This document shows positions 11,520 through 38,671 of a DNA stretch of 64,000 nucleotides, piece by piece. The translations under genes and the position numbers were made by a program. Within the stretch, counting starts at the first letter, position 1; every line of letters begins with the position of its first letter. The stretch covers positions 11,196,692 through 11,260,691 of the forward strand of contig NC_135039.1 of NCBI RefSeq assembly GCF_051020975.1, read 5' to 3'. Source of the stretch: Osmia lignaria lignaria (lineage: Eukaryota; Arthropoda; Insecta; Hymenoptera; Megachilidae). Below the pieces are notes generated by a model that saw only the letters and a program-made list of their open reading frames with translations, was not told the origin of the DNA and did not search any database.

Positions 11520-12187
11520 AGAAACTGAACCATATTTCATCCTACAGTATGTTTACGTAATAGCATCGGGTATAATTTTTTATCTTGGCAAATCTATTTC
11601 GATTTGTATGAAAAATTTAATAGATGATATTCATCAGAAGGTATACAGATAGTTCTAATTAAGGAATTGTACTCCACCGAAGGAAACATTCTGATGATCC
11701 ATCTGTTTCTTCATCCATTATATCTTGATACTACTTACGCATAGATATATAAACATTTATGTGCTAGATCAGAATATTTTCAACGAGAATCTAGATTTCA
11801 TTAATACATAACAGAAGATAGAAATAGTTCCAGGTTTTCAATGGGTATGATTTTTACCATATCTATTTGATGAAAAACAAGTAATTATTAATTATACATT
11901 TTCTTCTTTTTTCATTCAAAGTAAATTTAACATTCTAGAATCGTGGACGATTTGACGGGTAATTCGATAAAATAAATGTTTAAGGTATACATAGTAATTA
12001 TCATTCTATATTTCAACATTATCATAATGTTAATTACTAAACGTTCAAGAATCCTTGTTCATTCCATACAGTATTGTATTGCTTCTATCCATTCCTAAAG
12101 GTAAATTGCAATTTTGTAAATTATAATTTTTAAGTATGTAAAAATGAATATTTTTCGCGTCCTTTTCGTTTTGTATACAAAAGGCCT

Positions 12188-12228
<41 letters not shown>

Positions 12229-14094
12229 GTAAATAGATTGTTACGTATTAAACGTATAAATAAATTTTCATTCATGTTACACGATGATATGTATCTATTG
12301 AAACATGTAACGAGCTCGGTATACATAGATCGTGTTTCTAGAAATTATAAATAAAAAAAAGATATAAACAAATTTTCGACCATGTTATTGCACAAGAATC
12401 GTCCGATGTGTTGAAAGTTCCCGAGTGAAAATTTATACCTGGATCAAGTGAAACGATTGTCCTGTACAGAACAATTTACTATATAACGGTATTTCGACAA
12501 AGATAAAACTCGTTTTCATATGAATTCCACAATTATTTTCTCTAGAATCTAGTTCCTTTCTAAAAGAATTTTATTTCTTGATTTACACCCCCGTTCATCG
12601 AGTTATAAAAAAAGTAAAAATTATTAACTTATTAATACCCAGAGTTACATTTAGTATTATGAGTAAATTTATTTTAAAATATTTAAAGAGAGTCGGTCAC
12701 CGTATGCCGCAACGCGTAAGCGTCGACGACCTGACACGCGATATCGCGTGATCGGACATTTAGCATTAACAATAATATTTACAAGTATTTCCCTTACCAA
12801 TAAAAAATATCGTTTTAAATATTAAATTTATTCAATTTCCGTGGAGTGGGGAATTAAAATAGGGGAAATATTTGAAGTTGACCGAGCCATGTTTAAAAAC
12901 TCGGATTCGTGAAATCAGATAAAAATTGCGCGCAATGAGTTCGCATTATCTTAATATAGTTTATTTCTACATGAATAATTTACGATAAGTTAATAATCAA
13001 TTTCCTAATTCAAATTTTCTCCAACTCGCTTTACTTTAATGCATCGGTGCTGCAAGCGGTCGACATGCAAAATCAATAACATGCATATTACTACGTGTCC
13101 CTTAAATAAAAAAATAAAAAAAAAATAAGCATCCGAAAGAAAAAAAAATAAAAAGGAATCGATTGCATTCGGTTATCTTGTCTCTATCGAAAAGGTCGAT
13201 ACACGAGCACACCGTGTATTCGATGTATCTGTGTAAGTACACAGCTATTAATCATACCGCAAATCTGTACACCAATACTATTACAAGCCAGATACGATTC
13301 TAACAATTTCGTTTGACTAAAATGGAGGATTTTCTTGCGTAATATTTAATCATTAATAATCAACGGCGACTCGCTTTCGCTATGAACAGAGACACATTCA
13401 AACGATACGGTTCTTTAAAATCGCGTCCATATTTTGTAATTAAGATGGATGCGTTTTAATCGATTAATAAACGAAAAATAATTTTTCGTATAGATAATAA
13501 TAAAAGTACAAGAAAAAAGGGGAGAAAGAATAGAATGAAATTAAAAAAAAAAAAATAAAGGCAAAAGTAACGGATGTGTATTGTAGAAAGGTATCGCTGG
13601 TTAAAGAAAAAAGATCTTTTCAAAAAGTAAAAAGCATTTTCTGTCGATTCGGTGATGAGAAGAGCGGAGGGGGGTAAGGGGGAATAAAAAGAAATAAATG
13701 CAACACGGTAGAGTCGGCCAGACCATTCGTATACTTTCAGCTACAGCACGCTCCGCTAACACATGGTGGACGAGGGCCGCGGTGGGGGGAGAGGGGAAAG
13801 ATTCTAACTCTCTCACAAGCGAAGAGAGGAAAGCGAGGGGAGAGAAAAACGGCGAGAAGTGGGGGGAGGGGGAACGAGAAGAACCGACGAATCGGGTGAG
13901 AGAAGAAGCATACAGCAGAAGGTGCACATCGGTGCACGTACGAGACGAAGTGACGGCACGCCGAAACCGAAACGCAAGAGCGTCGAGCCAGAAACGATTA
14001 ATGTCGCATTTCCGTACTGTTTTTCTACACGATAGTCTTGTCCAGTGAGTGATATCCTCGGTGTTACGAACGTAATATCTGGTGATTTTAAAGA
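11520..14094. other. 3'UTR, intergenic DNA and Mi-2 5' region
   Basis: The first part is AT-rich and probably the 3'UTR of the 228-residue gene. A (TA)n microsatellite occupies about 12188-12230. The stretch 12250-13600 is AT-rich with A-runs and shows nothing I can name. From about 13650 to 14094 the base composition turns purine-rich and CpG-containing just upstream of the Mi-2 start codon, consistent with its promoter and 5'UTR. The long ORFs on both strands there are by-products of low-complexity purine tracts. Confidence 0.55.
12188..12230. repeat. (TA)n microsatellite
   Basis: A run of about 20 TA dinucleotides, interrupted once by TTA near its end. Confidence 0.9.
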
Positions 14095-28282
<14,188 letters not shown>

Positions 28283-29023
28283 AGATTAAATGGTTGACAG
28301 ACAATGGCTCAAACGTGAACTCGTAATGGCGCAAATTGCACTACCTTAATGAGATCGTGTGCGCTATATTATTTTTCGTAAATTACGATTTTTAGCTGAA
28401 TTTCATTAGAGAAAAGACGCTAAAGTATTAAAAAAAAGAAAGAAAAAAAAATGAAAAAAACACACGCGTAATATCTTACATCTAAATTACATTATTCCTG
28501 TATTTATTACATGTACATTCGAGGGTTAGCATCAAGATTTTCATGTTTTGTATTTATACAATACGGTCCTTGTGGAAAGTGGCATAAATTATTTTCTTAA
28601 ACTAATTTAAGAGCATGATTTATACCTCTTCATCGACCGGAGTGTATCGTATCGTAACGATAAGTACATTTTACTTAAAGAAAAAAAAAAGAAAACTTAT
28701 TTAAGAGATATAGATTTGCGTGGATCGTAAGGTGCGCTAATTAGACGCGCTAATTGTTCTGATAATTTATTCACTTCTTTTTTTTTCCACGACAATAATT
28801 TCGTTTTGGATACCTGAACGACTTAATTACGGTCCAAGATACCACGGTATCCTTAATCTATTATTTAATGGTTCAATCATTTTCTTTGGATTGCATGTTT
28901 ACATATGAGTACCAAGAAACGCTACCAACAATGATTACTGACAACAATGTACGATAAACAATGGCAATCATTTTAGTTAAGACTGACGTGTTAACATATT
29001 ACATTCGAGATAATTCATTTCAT

Positions 29024-29055
29024 ACACACACACACACACACACACATACACACAC
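29024..29055. repeat. (CA)n microsatellite
   Basis: About a dozen CA dinucleotides in the presumed Mi-2 3'UTR, followed by TACACACAC. Confidence 0.85.
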
Positions 29056-29155
29056 TATATATGATACACGCTACTGTAATGCATGGGTTTTATATAATAA
29101 TTAAATAAGAACGATGAGGTTTTTCATACACACTTTAATCCTCATTTTTCAACTA

Positions 29156-29369
29156 TTAGGTGTACAAATTAATTCGGTGCCATTGCTTTTTTAATTAATA
29201 GCTTATTTTTGAGAGGTTATAATAACTACAATTATTGAATTTATCGTTATCGATATCGTATTCTCGCGCCATTTTTCAAATTCGCAAAAGCGCGGGAAAA
29301 TAGTTCGAATTTAAAATAGTAACTAAGAAAGTGTAATATTAAAGGTACCGAATTCATTTGTACACCTAA
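29156..29369 (+). mobile_element. mariner-type MITE, copy 5
   Basis: 214 bp with TTAGGTGTACAAATTAATTC ends (right end carries one change, AATTCATT) and TA on both sides (29154-29155, 29370-29371). It is nearly identical to copy 4, implying recent activity or recent duplication. Confidence 0.9.
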
Positions 29370-30442
29370 TATTCAAATAAATCATGGATACTATATATGT
29401 GTATGTATATTTACACGAGAGACGAAAAGAGAGCAGAGGCACAAAAAAAAAATATATAAGTCTGTTTGATACTTAAGTATTATAACAATGCACACGGTAA
29501 TAATTACACTAATACGTAATTCAATGTTTCAGGGAACCGAATTCCTTTAACTCGTGACTCACGATTAAGCGCAAGATCATTAAGTAGGACTTAGGTTCGA
29601 ATTTGATAATTCAATCATAATTTGATAATACTTTGTATATATTGTCGATTTTTCCATAACGTTCTGCACCATTGTAACAGGAACACACACACAGGTATAT
29701 TATATAGTATTCATAAGGTAAAAAACAGAAAGCACCTAAACGCATCCCATGCATTATATTAGTAATACAATTATATAAATGTAATTACGACAGGAAGGTT
29801 TAACAAGTTTTCAGTAAACACATTAATTGTTCGATCTTTTTTACCCCCCCAGATGCGAGACGACACTAGAGCATTTTAATTTTCAATTAACCAGTTTGCC
29901 AAATTACTGCGCTGGCACATGATGATAAGTTTTCAAGGGTAATTTAGGATGTAGCCAAGGAATTTAAGAGAATGCGAGTGAGAGAGTGAGAGAAAGTGAG
30001 AGAGAAAGGAATGAATGGACAAGATAAATTGAAAAGTAAGTCAAACCACGGAAAATCGTTTGTTGTATGTATTAGTTCTGCTGGAATAAATTAATAATAA
30101 TTAGAAATTACAGTGGTACTTAATATTTCTGTTTAATAAATTGTGAATCTCTTGAAAGGTATTATATTTTACAACCTTCTACCAATTTCAAAGCATATTC
30201 GTTATAAATCGTTTTATTAATTGGTGGGTGGATTTAAATAAATACAAATGTTTTTAAAATATAATAAAAGTATTAGATATAAATAACTGATGGTAATACC
30301 AACATGACATCTTTCTATTTCTAACTATACATTGCAAATTGAACGCAGCATAAAATGTGTGCAGATATAAATTTTACACGGAGAAAATGATAATTCTTGC
30401 AGCAAATAATAAAACAATTCAACTTTCTGTATGGAAAGGAAA

Positions 30443-30823
30443 TTAACCGGACGTGTCCTTGTTCTGTCTTTGCTGAATCATTTCCCTGATATTGTTTTCA
30501 CTTTCTTTCAGGTTTTGTTGCAAGTAAGTCTTATTATTTTCTAAAGTTTTCACTTTTTCGTCGGCGTTCTTCATTCGTTTATCAAGTTCTGCTTTAATGT
30601 TATCTATATCATCTAAAAGAAACATCCGGCCGACAGATTCATAAGTCTTCGTATTCTTTGGATACGAAGAGATCTCCTTCATAGTCAACTCAGCGCGTTG
30701 TTTAGTTCGTTTTAGTTTTTCAATCTGCAAGTCTGCTAACTTTAGTTTCTGAGTAGTATCTATCACCTTCTCGTGTAACTGTGAGAAAGCTTTTCTCAAT
30801 TCTTCGTCCGGTTCCCTGGCCAT
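30443..30823 (-). CDS. Pfdn1: Prefoldin subunit 1
   Basis: A single uninterrupted reading frame of 126 residues, close to the usual 122 of the family. It is a beta-type prefoldin: an N-terminal coiled coil (about 5-50, ELRKAFSQLHEKVIDTTQKL), a short hairpin region containing TYESVGRMFLLDD (about 64-76), and a C-terminal coiled coil (about 80-118). Prefoldin is a cytosolic hexamer that hands nascent actin and tubulin to the TRiC/CCT chaperonin. The ATG at 30823 begins MAREPDEELRKAF; no upstream in-frame start is apparent. The gene is head-to-head with RRP5, 1005 bp apart, and tail-to-tail with Mi-2. Confidence 0.95.
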   Translation of the reverse strand: MAREPDEELRKAFSQLHEKVIDTTQKLKLADLQIEKLKRTKQRAELTMKEISSYPKNTKTYESVGRMFLLDDIDNIKAELDKRMKNADEKVKTLENNKTYLQQNLKESENNIREMIQQRQNKDTSG

Positions 30824-31828
30824 TATGTGCTCTGTAACAATTTTGGAGGTTAAAAAAGGTGTAATTTATAATAAATGTTATGTTTAGCATTTTTACTTTA
30901 TCTTCAAATATATAATATTGTGCAGTTTGAAAATTTAATTAAATATACTTAATTGTTTATTATTCAATATTATTGTTACCGTACATGGAAATAAATTATA
31001 GTGAATGAAAGGAGTATCTGTATCCTTGATTCCAGCTGATGGCTTGGTGGTTTATAGGGCTCCCAAGCGCTTATAAATTTAATGCAGCTTTTAAAATATG
31101 TAATTTGGACGTGTATAAATTAGTACCAGAAATTCATTATAAATTCTTTATCTTGCAACGATTCCAATGTTTAAAAATTGCAAAATTGAATATTTTTAAT
31201 AAACTAATAGTCGGTAAATAGAAACTCGACGCCAGCGCCATCTATACAAGAGCGGCGGAAACGACTCAATAAATTACCGACTAAACTTCCGACAGTCGGT
31301 AATCGACCCTTCGGCAGTCGGTAAGTTAACGAATAGTTTGCGCTGCTTTGGTATAGATGGCGCAATGGCCGATGACTTGGGGTGTCAGGGACCCCTTAGC
31401 TATAATGTGCGACCCATAGACTTTCTATAGAAAAATTGAAACCTCTAATTTTTGACTCCGGGTGTCTGGGACCCCTAAATCATGAATCCTCGAAAACAAA
31501 GGTACATATGTCCAGTCTTTTGCATCTGTAGTCACTGTAATATGTTACATTAACCTCAAAATAACAAATTGTAACAAACGTGACTGTAACCGGTAAATGA
31601 TCATATGCAAGTAGAACAAGTTTCCTCCAAACATACAAGTATTTAGAAACCAGAAAGATATTGTTTGAATAACTTAAAAACAATACTATCCGATTTTACA
31701 TATTGAATATTGAGGATTAACGCGTACATACTCTAATTAGAGGTTGTACTACTTTAATAAACTTTGCAAGTACCTACTCACTAAGCAGTGGTTTCTAAAC
31801 TACAGTACTGAATTAAATATTATAAAAA
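30824..31828. promoter_or_regulatory. Divergent promoter region, prefoldin 1 / RRP5
   Basis: The region between two divergent start codons. Near its middle lie two inverted copies of GTATAGATGGCGC: 31235-31247 on the reverse strand and 31351-31363 on the forward strand. Between and just before them, the motif AGTCGGTAA occurs repeatedly (near 31209, 31295, 31317). GATGGCGC resembles the core of the insect CTCF site. GGGTGTC(T)GGGACCCCT occurs near 31380-31400 and 31462-31478. No gene is supported; the ORFs of 60-72 codons here are not recognisable. Confidence 0.5.
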
Positions 31829-34800
31829 ATGACCCTGAAAAGCTTTCCTCGAGGTGGAAAGAAACCTCTGGACAAGAAATCATCAGATTCGGTAATTTTC
31901 TTATAAAAATTGTAACTTATAATTGTTTGTTAATTCGTAGTATTGTTTCAGCAGTTGTTTAAAAACCCTGAGAGGCACAATAAGAAGAAACAAAGGTCAG
32001 GGAAAAGTGATAAAGAGGAGGAAAATTTTGTAGCTACCACTGCAGAACGATTATCATATCTAACAATATCTGAAGGATTGGTAGTTTTAGGATGTGTGTC
32101 TGAAGCAACAGAATATGATTTAATAATATCCTTGCCAGGTGGTCTAATAGGTCGTGCTCAAGTTGCTGATATCAGTGAATCTTACACAAATTTGCTGCAA
32201 AATTTAATTAACACAGAAGACGCGCAACAGAATGAATTCAGGTCGTTGCCCGAATTATATTCATGCGGGGATTATGTTGTGTGTTATGTGAAAAGCATAC
32301 AACCTCAAGAAAAGTGGCAGATCGCCTTATCCCTTGATCCTAGGCTGATAAATCAAAACGTGGACGTCGCTTATTTGGAGGATGGCTCAAGAATGTTATG
32401 TACTATCAGTAGCATAGAAGATCATGGATACGTTGTAGATACAGGCGTAAATAACGTAAGAGCATTTATACCTGCGCCAAAAAATAATGATAAATCCTTG
32501 TGTAAGTAAATTTTTACACCTATTATACAACCAATGGTGAATAATATTTCATTAAATATAGATATAAATTTCATTAGATCCAGGAAAACAGCTGTTATGT
32601 ACCATAGAAGAAATTGAAACGAATGAAAATACTTCAACAATTAAATTATCTACAAAACAGAAACATGCTGCAGTTCAAAATGACACTGAAATCAAATCTC
32701 TGGACAGTTTGATGCCAGGCACAAAATTTGAACTCTCTGTAAAAAAGGTATTATCCAATGGACTGTACGTTTCATTTGGTAGTAGCCACATAGGGTACAT
32801 CAATCAACTGTATTTAAATGAGCCTTTATCTAAGTACATAGCAGGAATGGAAATTACTGGCACAATGTTGTACATTTTACCAACTGTAAAATTTGGATAT
32901 TTCAGTTTATTGATAAAGAAACGTAGAAACGTAGATGCTATTCAACCTGGGCATGTCATAGACGATGCAACTACTTTATTCAGAGAATCCGGTGGAATTG
33001 CATTGCAGTTAACCAAGAATGGAACAAAGGGATTTGTTCCTCTGAAAAGAACAGAGGTGAATTACGATCAGATCATTGAAAAATTTGTACCTGGTACTAA
33101 ACACAAATGCAGAGTGTTATCGTACAGTTGGATGGATGCTATGTACATTTGCACAATGGAACATTCGTTATTAGAACAGAAATATTTTTCAGTGTCTGAC
33201 TTCAAGCCAGGTGATGTTGTGAACGTAAGAATCACAAGTATCAATGCAGAGTCTGGCTTCGTTAACGTACAAGTTGGTAAGATTAATGGACAAGTAGCAC
33301 CGGAACACGTGTCCGACGAAGGTGCAAGTGCCTTAAAGAAATTAAAAACAGACAAAGAAGTGGAAGCAAGAGTCTTGGACGTCGATACCGCACGAAAGAA
33401 GGTGCATTTTACTTTTAAAAAGTCCTTATTAACTAGCAATTTGCCTGTTTTAAGTGACATAAAAGATGCAAAACGTGGATCAAGGTACCATGGCACTGTC
33501 GTTCAAATAAGTAAAGGTGGATTACTGGTGAAATTTTTTGGCAATGTCAAAGGCTGGGTGCCTCGAACTGCATTGAATACCGAAACGTTTGAAGGGAATT
33601 GGAATTATTCTATTGGACAAACAATTTTAGTGCTGATAGATTCAGTGAACGAAAATTTGGGAAAGATAATCCTGTCTGTACCTACCAAAGAGAAGAAAAA
33701 GAAAGAAAATGTGTTTACCATAGGTGAACGCGTAGAAGGAACAATTATTGAATCATCTACTCAGGGAGTATACTTGAGAATCAGTAAAAATGATGGACAG
33801 GGTGTTAGTACTGGATTTTTACCAGCAGGGCACATGTCACCCTGTACGGAGACAGCAACTTTGTTGGCGTCAAAAAGCATTCCTGGAGATACCCTTTCCG
33901 CTCTGGTATTTGCTACAGTGCCAAGTTTAATTTTAACAAGAACCTTTCTGACTCAAGAAAAATACAGGAGCTTCGAACAATTGAAAATAGGAGATTGTAT
34001 ACCATGCTCTGTTAAAGATATAGAACCGAATGGTATGAGAGTCATTCTACCAGTCGCAGGGTGCACACCGTTTGGATATGTCTCTTACAGCAACGTCAGT
34101 AATTTTCATTTGCTTCAGGTGCATCAAATTTTGTTTGCGAAGGTCATTTCCATCAACAGGAAAGAGAAACAAGTAAATCTAACGTTATCCTTGAAGAAGT
34201 TGTTTGATGGATTACCGGATCTTCACAGCAAAATAATGACAGCAGTGGATACTCTGACTTTGCATTTCAATAAATTAACTGAATTGGCGAGAAATCCATT
34301 TTATAGCAACAGGCCAATTTCTTCAGTGTTATTAGGACAGAAGGTTACTGGAAAGGTTGACATAATCACAGCTGATGGTCTGGTAGTGAAATTAGAAAAC
34401 AACTTGCTGGGTATAGTATCGAAGAATCATTATTCTGGGAATCGAAAAGTGGGAGACACGGTTTCTGGGACGGTTATGTGGAAGAATTACGTCCATGAAC
34501 TTGTTGAATTGACCATGATACCTGCAGTGATGAAAAGCATAAACGAGCAACAAGATAAGCACCGGGAGATACCTCAAGATAAATTAATAAGGGGTAAGAT
34601 TTTAATGGTGACAAACTGGTTTGTATTAATAGTCTTGAAAGGTCATGGTAAAGGATCTTTGGCAGCGATGCCTGTGAAACGCCACGTGAATGATGTCCGG
34701 CCAGATTTGTCACCCTACATTGTTCATTCAAAGATCAGGTGTTACATTGTATCGAATCCCAATGAATCGGACGTTATGCCCATTTGTATGGTGAAATCAG

Positions 34801-36795
34801 CATTCGAGGAGAAGCTCAATATAGAAACAAAACCAGCTGCTAATAAATTGAAGAGGAAAAAAATGAATTCAGAAAGCGAAGAGGTTCCTGCGAAGAAAGT
34901 AAAGAAATCTGAAAAGGCTGCGCCAGATGTTAAACCTTTAAATAAAAAGAAAAAAGCTAAAGCAGAAAAAGAAGAAAATTCAGAAGAAATAGATGAACCC
35001 TCCAAAAATGTTAAACAGAAAAGGGATAAGAAATTGAAGAAAATAAAACAAGATGTTAAACCCCCTATAAATATTATAACTGATGACTACGATAAAGATG
35101 ATGAAAAGCCAAGAATACCTGAATGTGGATTCTTTTGGGACGATAAACCAAATTTAGATTTGCTTGATAAGCAATCATCCAGCGACAGTGAGGATGAGAC
35201 AGAGAAACAACCAAAGCAGAAAAAAAAGAAACTAAGCGCTGCTGAAAACAGAGAAATGGAGAGGCAAAAGGAGCGTGAAATTCGTGAAAGGGAGGAGGTA
35301 TTAGCTAGTAATCAATTGCCAAAGTCTGTAGATCAATTTGACAGATTAGTTTTAGCCAGTCCGGACAGTTCAATCATTTGGCTGCAATACATGGCGTATC
35401 ATTTACAATCAACTGAGATAGACAAAGCCAGAGCGGTGGCTAGAAAGGCTGTAAAAACTATAAGCTTCAGAGAGGAGAATGAGAGATTAAATGTATGGAA
35501 CGCTTGGTTGAATTTGGAATCAAAGTTTGGTACTCCGGAATCCTTGAACAGCGTTTTTCAAGAGGCTGTAAGGAGCAACGATGCGTTGAAAGTGTACAGC
35601 CACATGTTAACCGTACACCTTGAGGCTGGTAGGCAGTTTGAATTAGAGAAAATAATTAATACCATGATTGGGAAGTTTAAACAAAATCCTCAAGTATGGA
35701 TTGACTGTGGAGCTGCGTTGTTAAAGATGGGTTTGAAAGATAAATCTAGACACATTATGCAACGAGCATTGCAATCTTTACCAGCATCTGAGCGTAAGTA
35801 TATATTAAGAAAAAAAAGTAAATTTATTATAAGAATAATGAAGTGACCTGGTGGTTTTAATATAATATTTGTACAGATGTGAATCTAATGGCAAGGTTTG
35901 CTACGCTGGAAAATAAACTTGGAGATAAAGAAAGAGCTCAGACTCTTTTTGAGCAAATTTTGAGTTCATATCCAAAGCGTGTCGACATATGGTCGTGTTA
36001 TGTCGATTCTTTAGTTAAATCTAACGATATCGATATAGCCAGGTGAGAAGAATTTTCTAATATTTCTTGTCTTCTTCATAGAACATTTACACAGGGCCGG
36101 CCCTAGGCCTAGGCAGACTAGGCGGCCGCTAAGGGCCCCCCAAGGTCCAGGGCCCCTATAAGACGATTTTACGTCTAAGAATGCAAGATTGTTTATTTGA
36201 ATATTAATTTATGTAAATGCAAATCTAAATTAGTTATACAAGCTTTAATTTTATAATTTTATAAATTTTATTTGAGCTACTTTTTTTTATGTCATATATG
36301 TGAAGGGGCCCCTAGGACCCCCGAAATCTCAGGGCCAGCAGTGTTGAAAGGCCATATTGCAATTATTCTAAATCTAAAATTGCAATTATTAATGATGCTT
36401 TGAAAGGCAGGGCCGGCCCTGGGCCTAGGCCCCCCAAGGTCCAGGGCCCCTATAAGATGATGCAAATGCAAATCTAAATTAGTTATACAAGCCTTAATGT
36501 TAATTTTATAAATTTTATTTAAGCTATTTTTTTTGCGAAGGGGCCCTATTTCGGAGCTCGCCTCGGAATCCTAAAATCCTAAGGCCGGCCCTGCATTTAC
36601 ATAAAGAAAAGCTGTTATGTTTACAGGAAAATTCTGGAGCGAGCGGTTGTTCAAACATTGCCACCAAGAAAGATGCGATCTTTATTCAAAAAATTCATCA
36701 GTTTTGAGGAACAGCACGGTACTCAAGAAGATATATCACGAGTTCAACAAATGGCTGCTGAATACGTTGAAAAACAATGCAACCAAGACGATTAA
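31829..36795 (+). CDS. Rrp5: RRP5 homologue (PDCD11), rRNA biogenesis protein
   Basis: Coding exons 31829-31891, 31952-32501, 32578-35793, 35877-36042 and 36627-36795 join in frame to 1387 residues. The N-terminus contains SFPRGGKKP, as in other RRP5 proteins, which fixes the start. A long series of S1 RNA-binding repeats follows (about eight by eye, residues about 70-950). Next is a lysine/glutamate-rich linker (about 960-1100), then HAT repeats to the end (about 1120-1387; FDRLVLASPDSSIIWLQYMA marks the start). RRP5 is a nucleolar factor needed for early pre-rRNA cleavages of both small and large subunits. The protein is shorter than the vertebrate form (about 1870), with fewer S1 repeats, as expected for insects. 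A hAT-type element lies in the last intron. Confidence 0.95.
36092..36593. mobile_element. hAT-type MITE with internal second copy, RRP5 last intron
   Basis: The 8-bp target duplication CATTTACA is perfect (36084-36091, 36594-36601). The ends are CAGGGCCGGCC and its inverse. A second left end (CAGGGCCGGCCCTGGGCC) begins at about 36409, so the insertion holds one copy plus most of another. GGCCCCTATAAGA and AGTTATACAAGC occur in both parts. No transposase. Confidence 0.85.
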
Positions 36796-36949
36796 TCCAA
36801 ATTAAAAATAAAATGTTTCATACATGTTTTCTATGAAACTATTGTTCATACAGTTGTATAAAAATTAACAAATTTTTAATTTTATACCGTTACTGTACCT
36901 CGTTGCTTCTCTTACTATTATAATAACGAATATAATCGATGAAATTTAA

Positions 36950-37250
36950 ATATCAAAGATTTTCGTTCCTAGCAGGTGATTGGTCGTTGCGAAGCGGCGC
37001 GTGTCGCGTATGGTGGCAGCACTGCGACGTACGTTCCACCCTAGGGGCAAGCCGAGGCGACATTTTGTTCTGCGCTAGCGCAGAATGCGGTAGTCGCGGA
37101 AGCGATGACTGTCAACGCGGAAATCGGCAAGCTTATAAACGCCATATTGTTTGCGCGCACGTTGCATCGAGAAAGTCAGTAGTGAAATAATCTCGCGACG
37201 GTATCGAGTGTGTTTGTCACGAGGGGAAGTGTGTCGAACGAAAGGTAAAT
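36950..37250 (+). promoter_or_regulatory. CpG-rich region, candidate USP2 promoter and 5' exon
   Basis: The stretch is far richer in CpG than its surroundings (GCGAAGCGGCGCGTGTCGCG near 36990). It ends in an AAAGGTAAAT donor-like site at 37241-37250, which could close a non-coding first exon. It might instead be the start of an unseen non-coding RNA. There is no transcript evidence. Confidence 0.4.
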
Positions 37251-38507
37251 AGCCGAGTTGTACAGGTCGAATAACACGTTGGGGACAAATTGCGTAAGGA
37301 TTATTCAAATTCATCCTGATCGACGCAAACGTGCCCGTAAATCGATCCGTGTTCTCGAGGCTCTCGGAGCGTCGTGCGACTATCTCCTCACCTCAAGCCG
37401 CTTCGAAACTCCCGTGCAATTCGTCGCGGTGACGTCACCCGGACAGTTCCGTGGGATGGCCCGTGCTTTCCTGCCGTGCACGGTTCGCGACACGCCGCGG
37501 TCTTTCCTTCCTTTTTCCTCGCCATAAAAAGCTACCGAAATTGTACGCCTACGAAATGAACGTGGAACGCTATGGAGCTCGTAACACCGAGCGTTGTGAC
37601 ATCGTGTAGACCTCCACGAATGATCAAGTGAAAAAGAAAATACTCTGCTTTCGTTGGCACCAGGCCGTGAGTATTTCCTTTTATTCCTCCCCTCTGGGAA
37701 CGCGAATTGCGACTCGCTGCGGTAGACGCGAGTTGTTAAAAACTCTGAAACGTGAGAAATGCCAAAGGCCGTCCGAATCAACGCGTTTTTCTCCCCCCAC
37801 CTCCGTGCCTAGCTCTCTCTCTCTTTTCCACCTTTTCCGTCTCTTTCTCGGATTCTGATCCTCCTGAAAAACGGGGTTAGGTTACAAAATGGTTCGATAG
37901 AAATATTTTTCCCTTTCGCGCGATCATACTCTGATAAATTGATCAGATACCTGGTGCGATTGATATATACCGACACATTGAAATACGTACGCGAATCTTC
38001 CATGGAAAGAGATAAGAATGAGGAATAGACCGGAGTTACGTATTTTGTGTAAATTGAACAAACGTAGAAAACGGGAAATGATATTTATTAATTTGAAATC
38101 CTATTTAAAACGGGTGGATTGGAAGGGAGAATGCCCGTAGTTGGCAGTGTATATAACGCACAATTACAATACCCTCGGTGCGTTAGCCAACCGTAGTACA
38201 GCTGCTTGCAGTTTTGCAATCAACTTTGATTAGTGATCATTAATTGGATTATACCATTTTTACCGCTACCATTATTGCATTTGACTCTCGTGTGGCAAGA
38301 ATCACGCTAATATCTTTCTAAGAGGCTATAGTAATGAGGGCATTCAAATACTATAGGGTTATCCAAGTTGAGTGCCACATCTTCAGATTGAAATAAAACG
38401 CAAAGTATTTGATTTTTGTATGGTTAATTTATTTTAATGCAAAGTCTATTTTATGAAAAACAATATCATTTTAACGAACGAGTAATTTTTCACGAGGAGG
38501 AGACACC

Positions 38508-38671
38508 AATTGCCACCAAGATCGGCTGATTTAACACCATTAGATTTTTTTATGGGGTTTATGGAAAGTGAAATTTACGCTAATAATCCAAAGACTATTG
38601 AGGAGCTGAGGAACAAAACCACAGTCGCCATTGATGAAATTGAATTTCAATTATTTTTATTTGTTGTTTAG
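38508..38671 (+). pseudogene. mariner-family transposase C-terminal relic
   Basis: Reading from 38508, the frame gives LPPRSADLTPLDFFMGFMES and then EIYANNPKTIEELRNK before a stop at 38669-38671. This matches the conserved catalytic end of mariner transposases (WPPRSPDLTPLDFFLWG is the family pattern), where the last D of DDD/E is present. The upstream part (38348-38507) is broken and carries no open frame. It is a dead fragment. Confidence 0.8.

Larger units (their letters stand above)
28283..30442. other. Mi-2 3'UTR and convergent spacer to prefoldin 1
   Basis: AT-rich, without a supported gene. It contains A-runs, a (CA)n microsatellite at about 29024-29055, a mariner-type MITE (29156-29369) and a (GA)-rich stretch near 29975-30010. 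Candidate polyadenylation signals for both flanking genes occur; on the reverse strand an AATAAA lies at 30213-30218, about 225 bp past the prefoldin stop. Confidence 0.6.
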
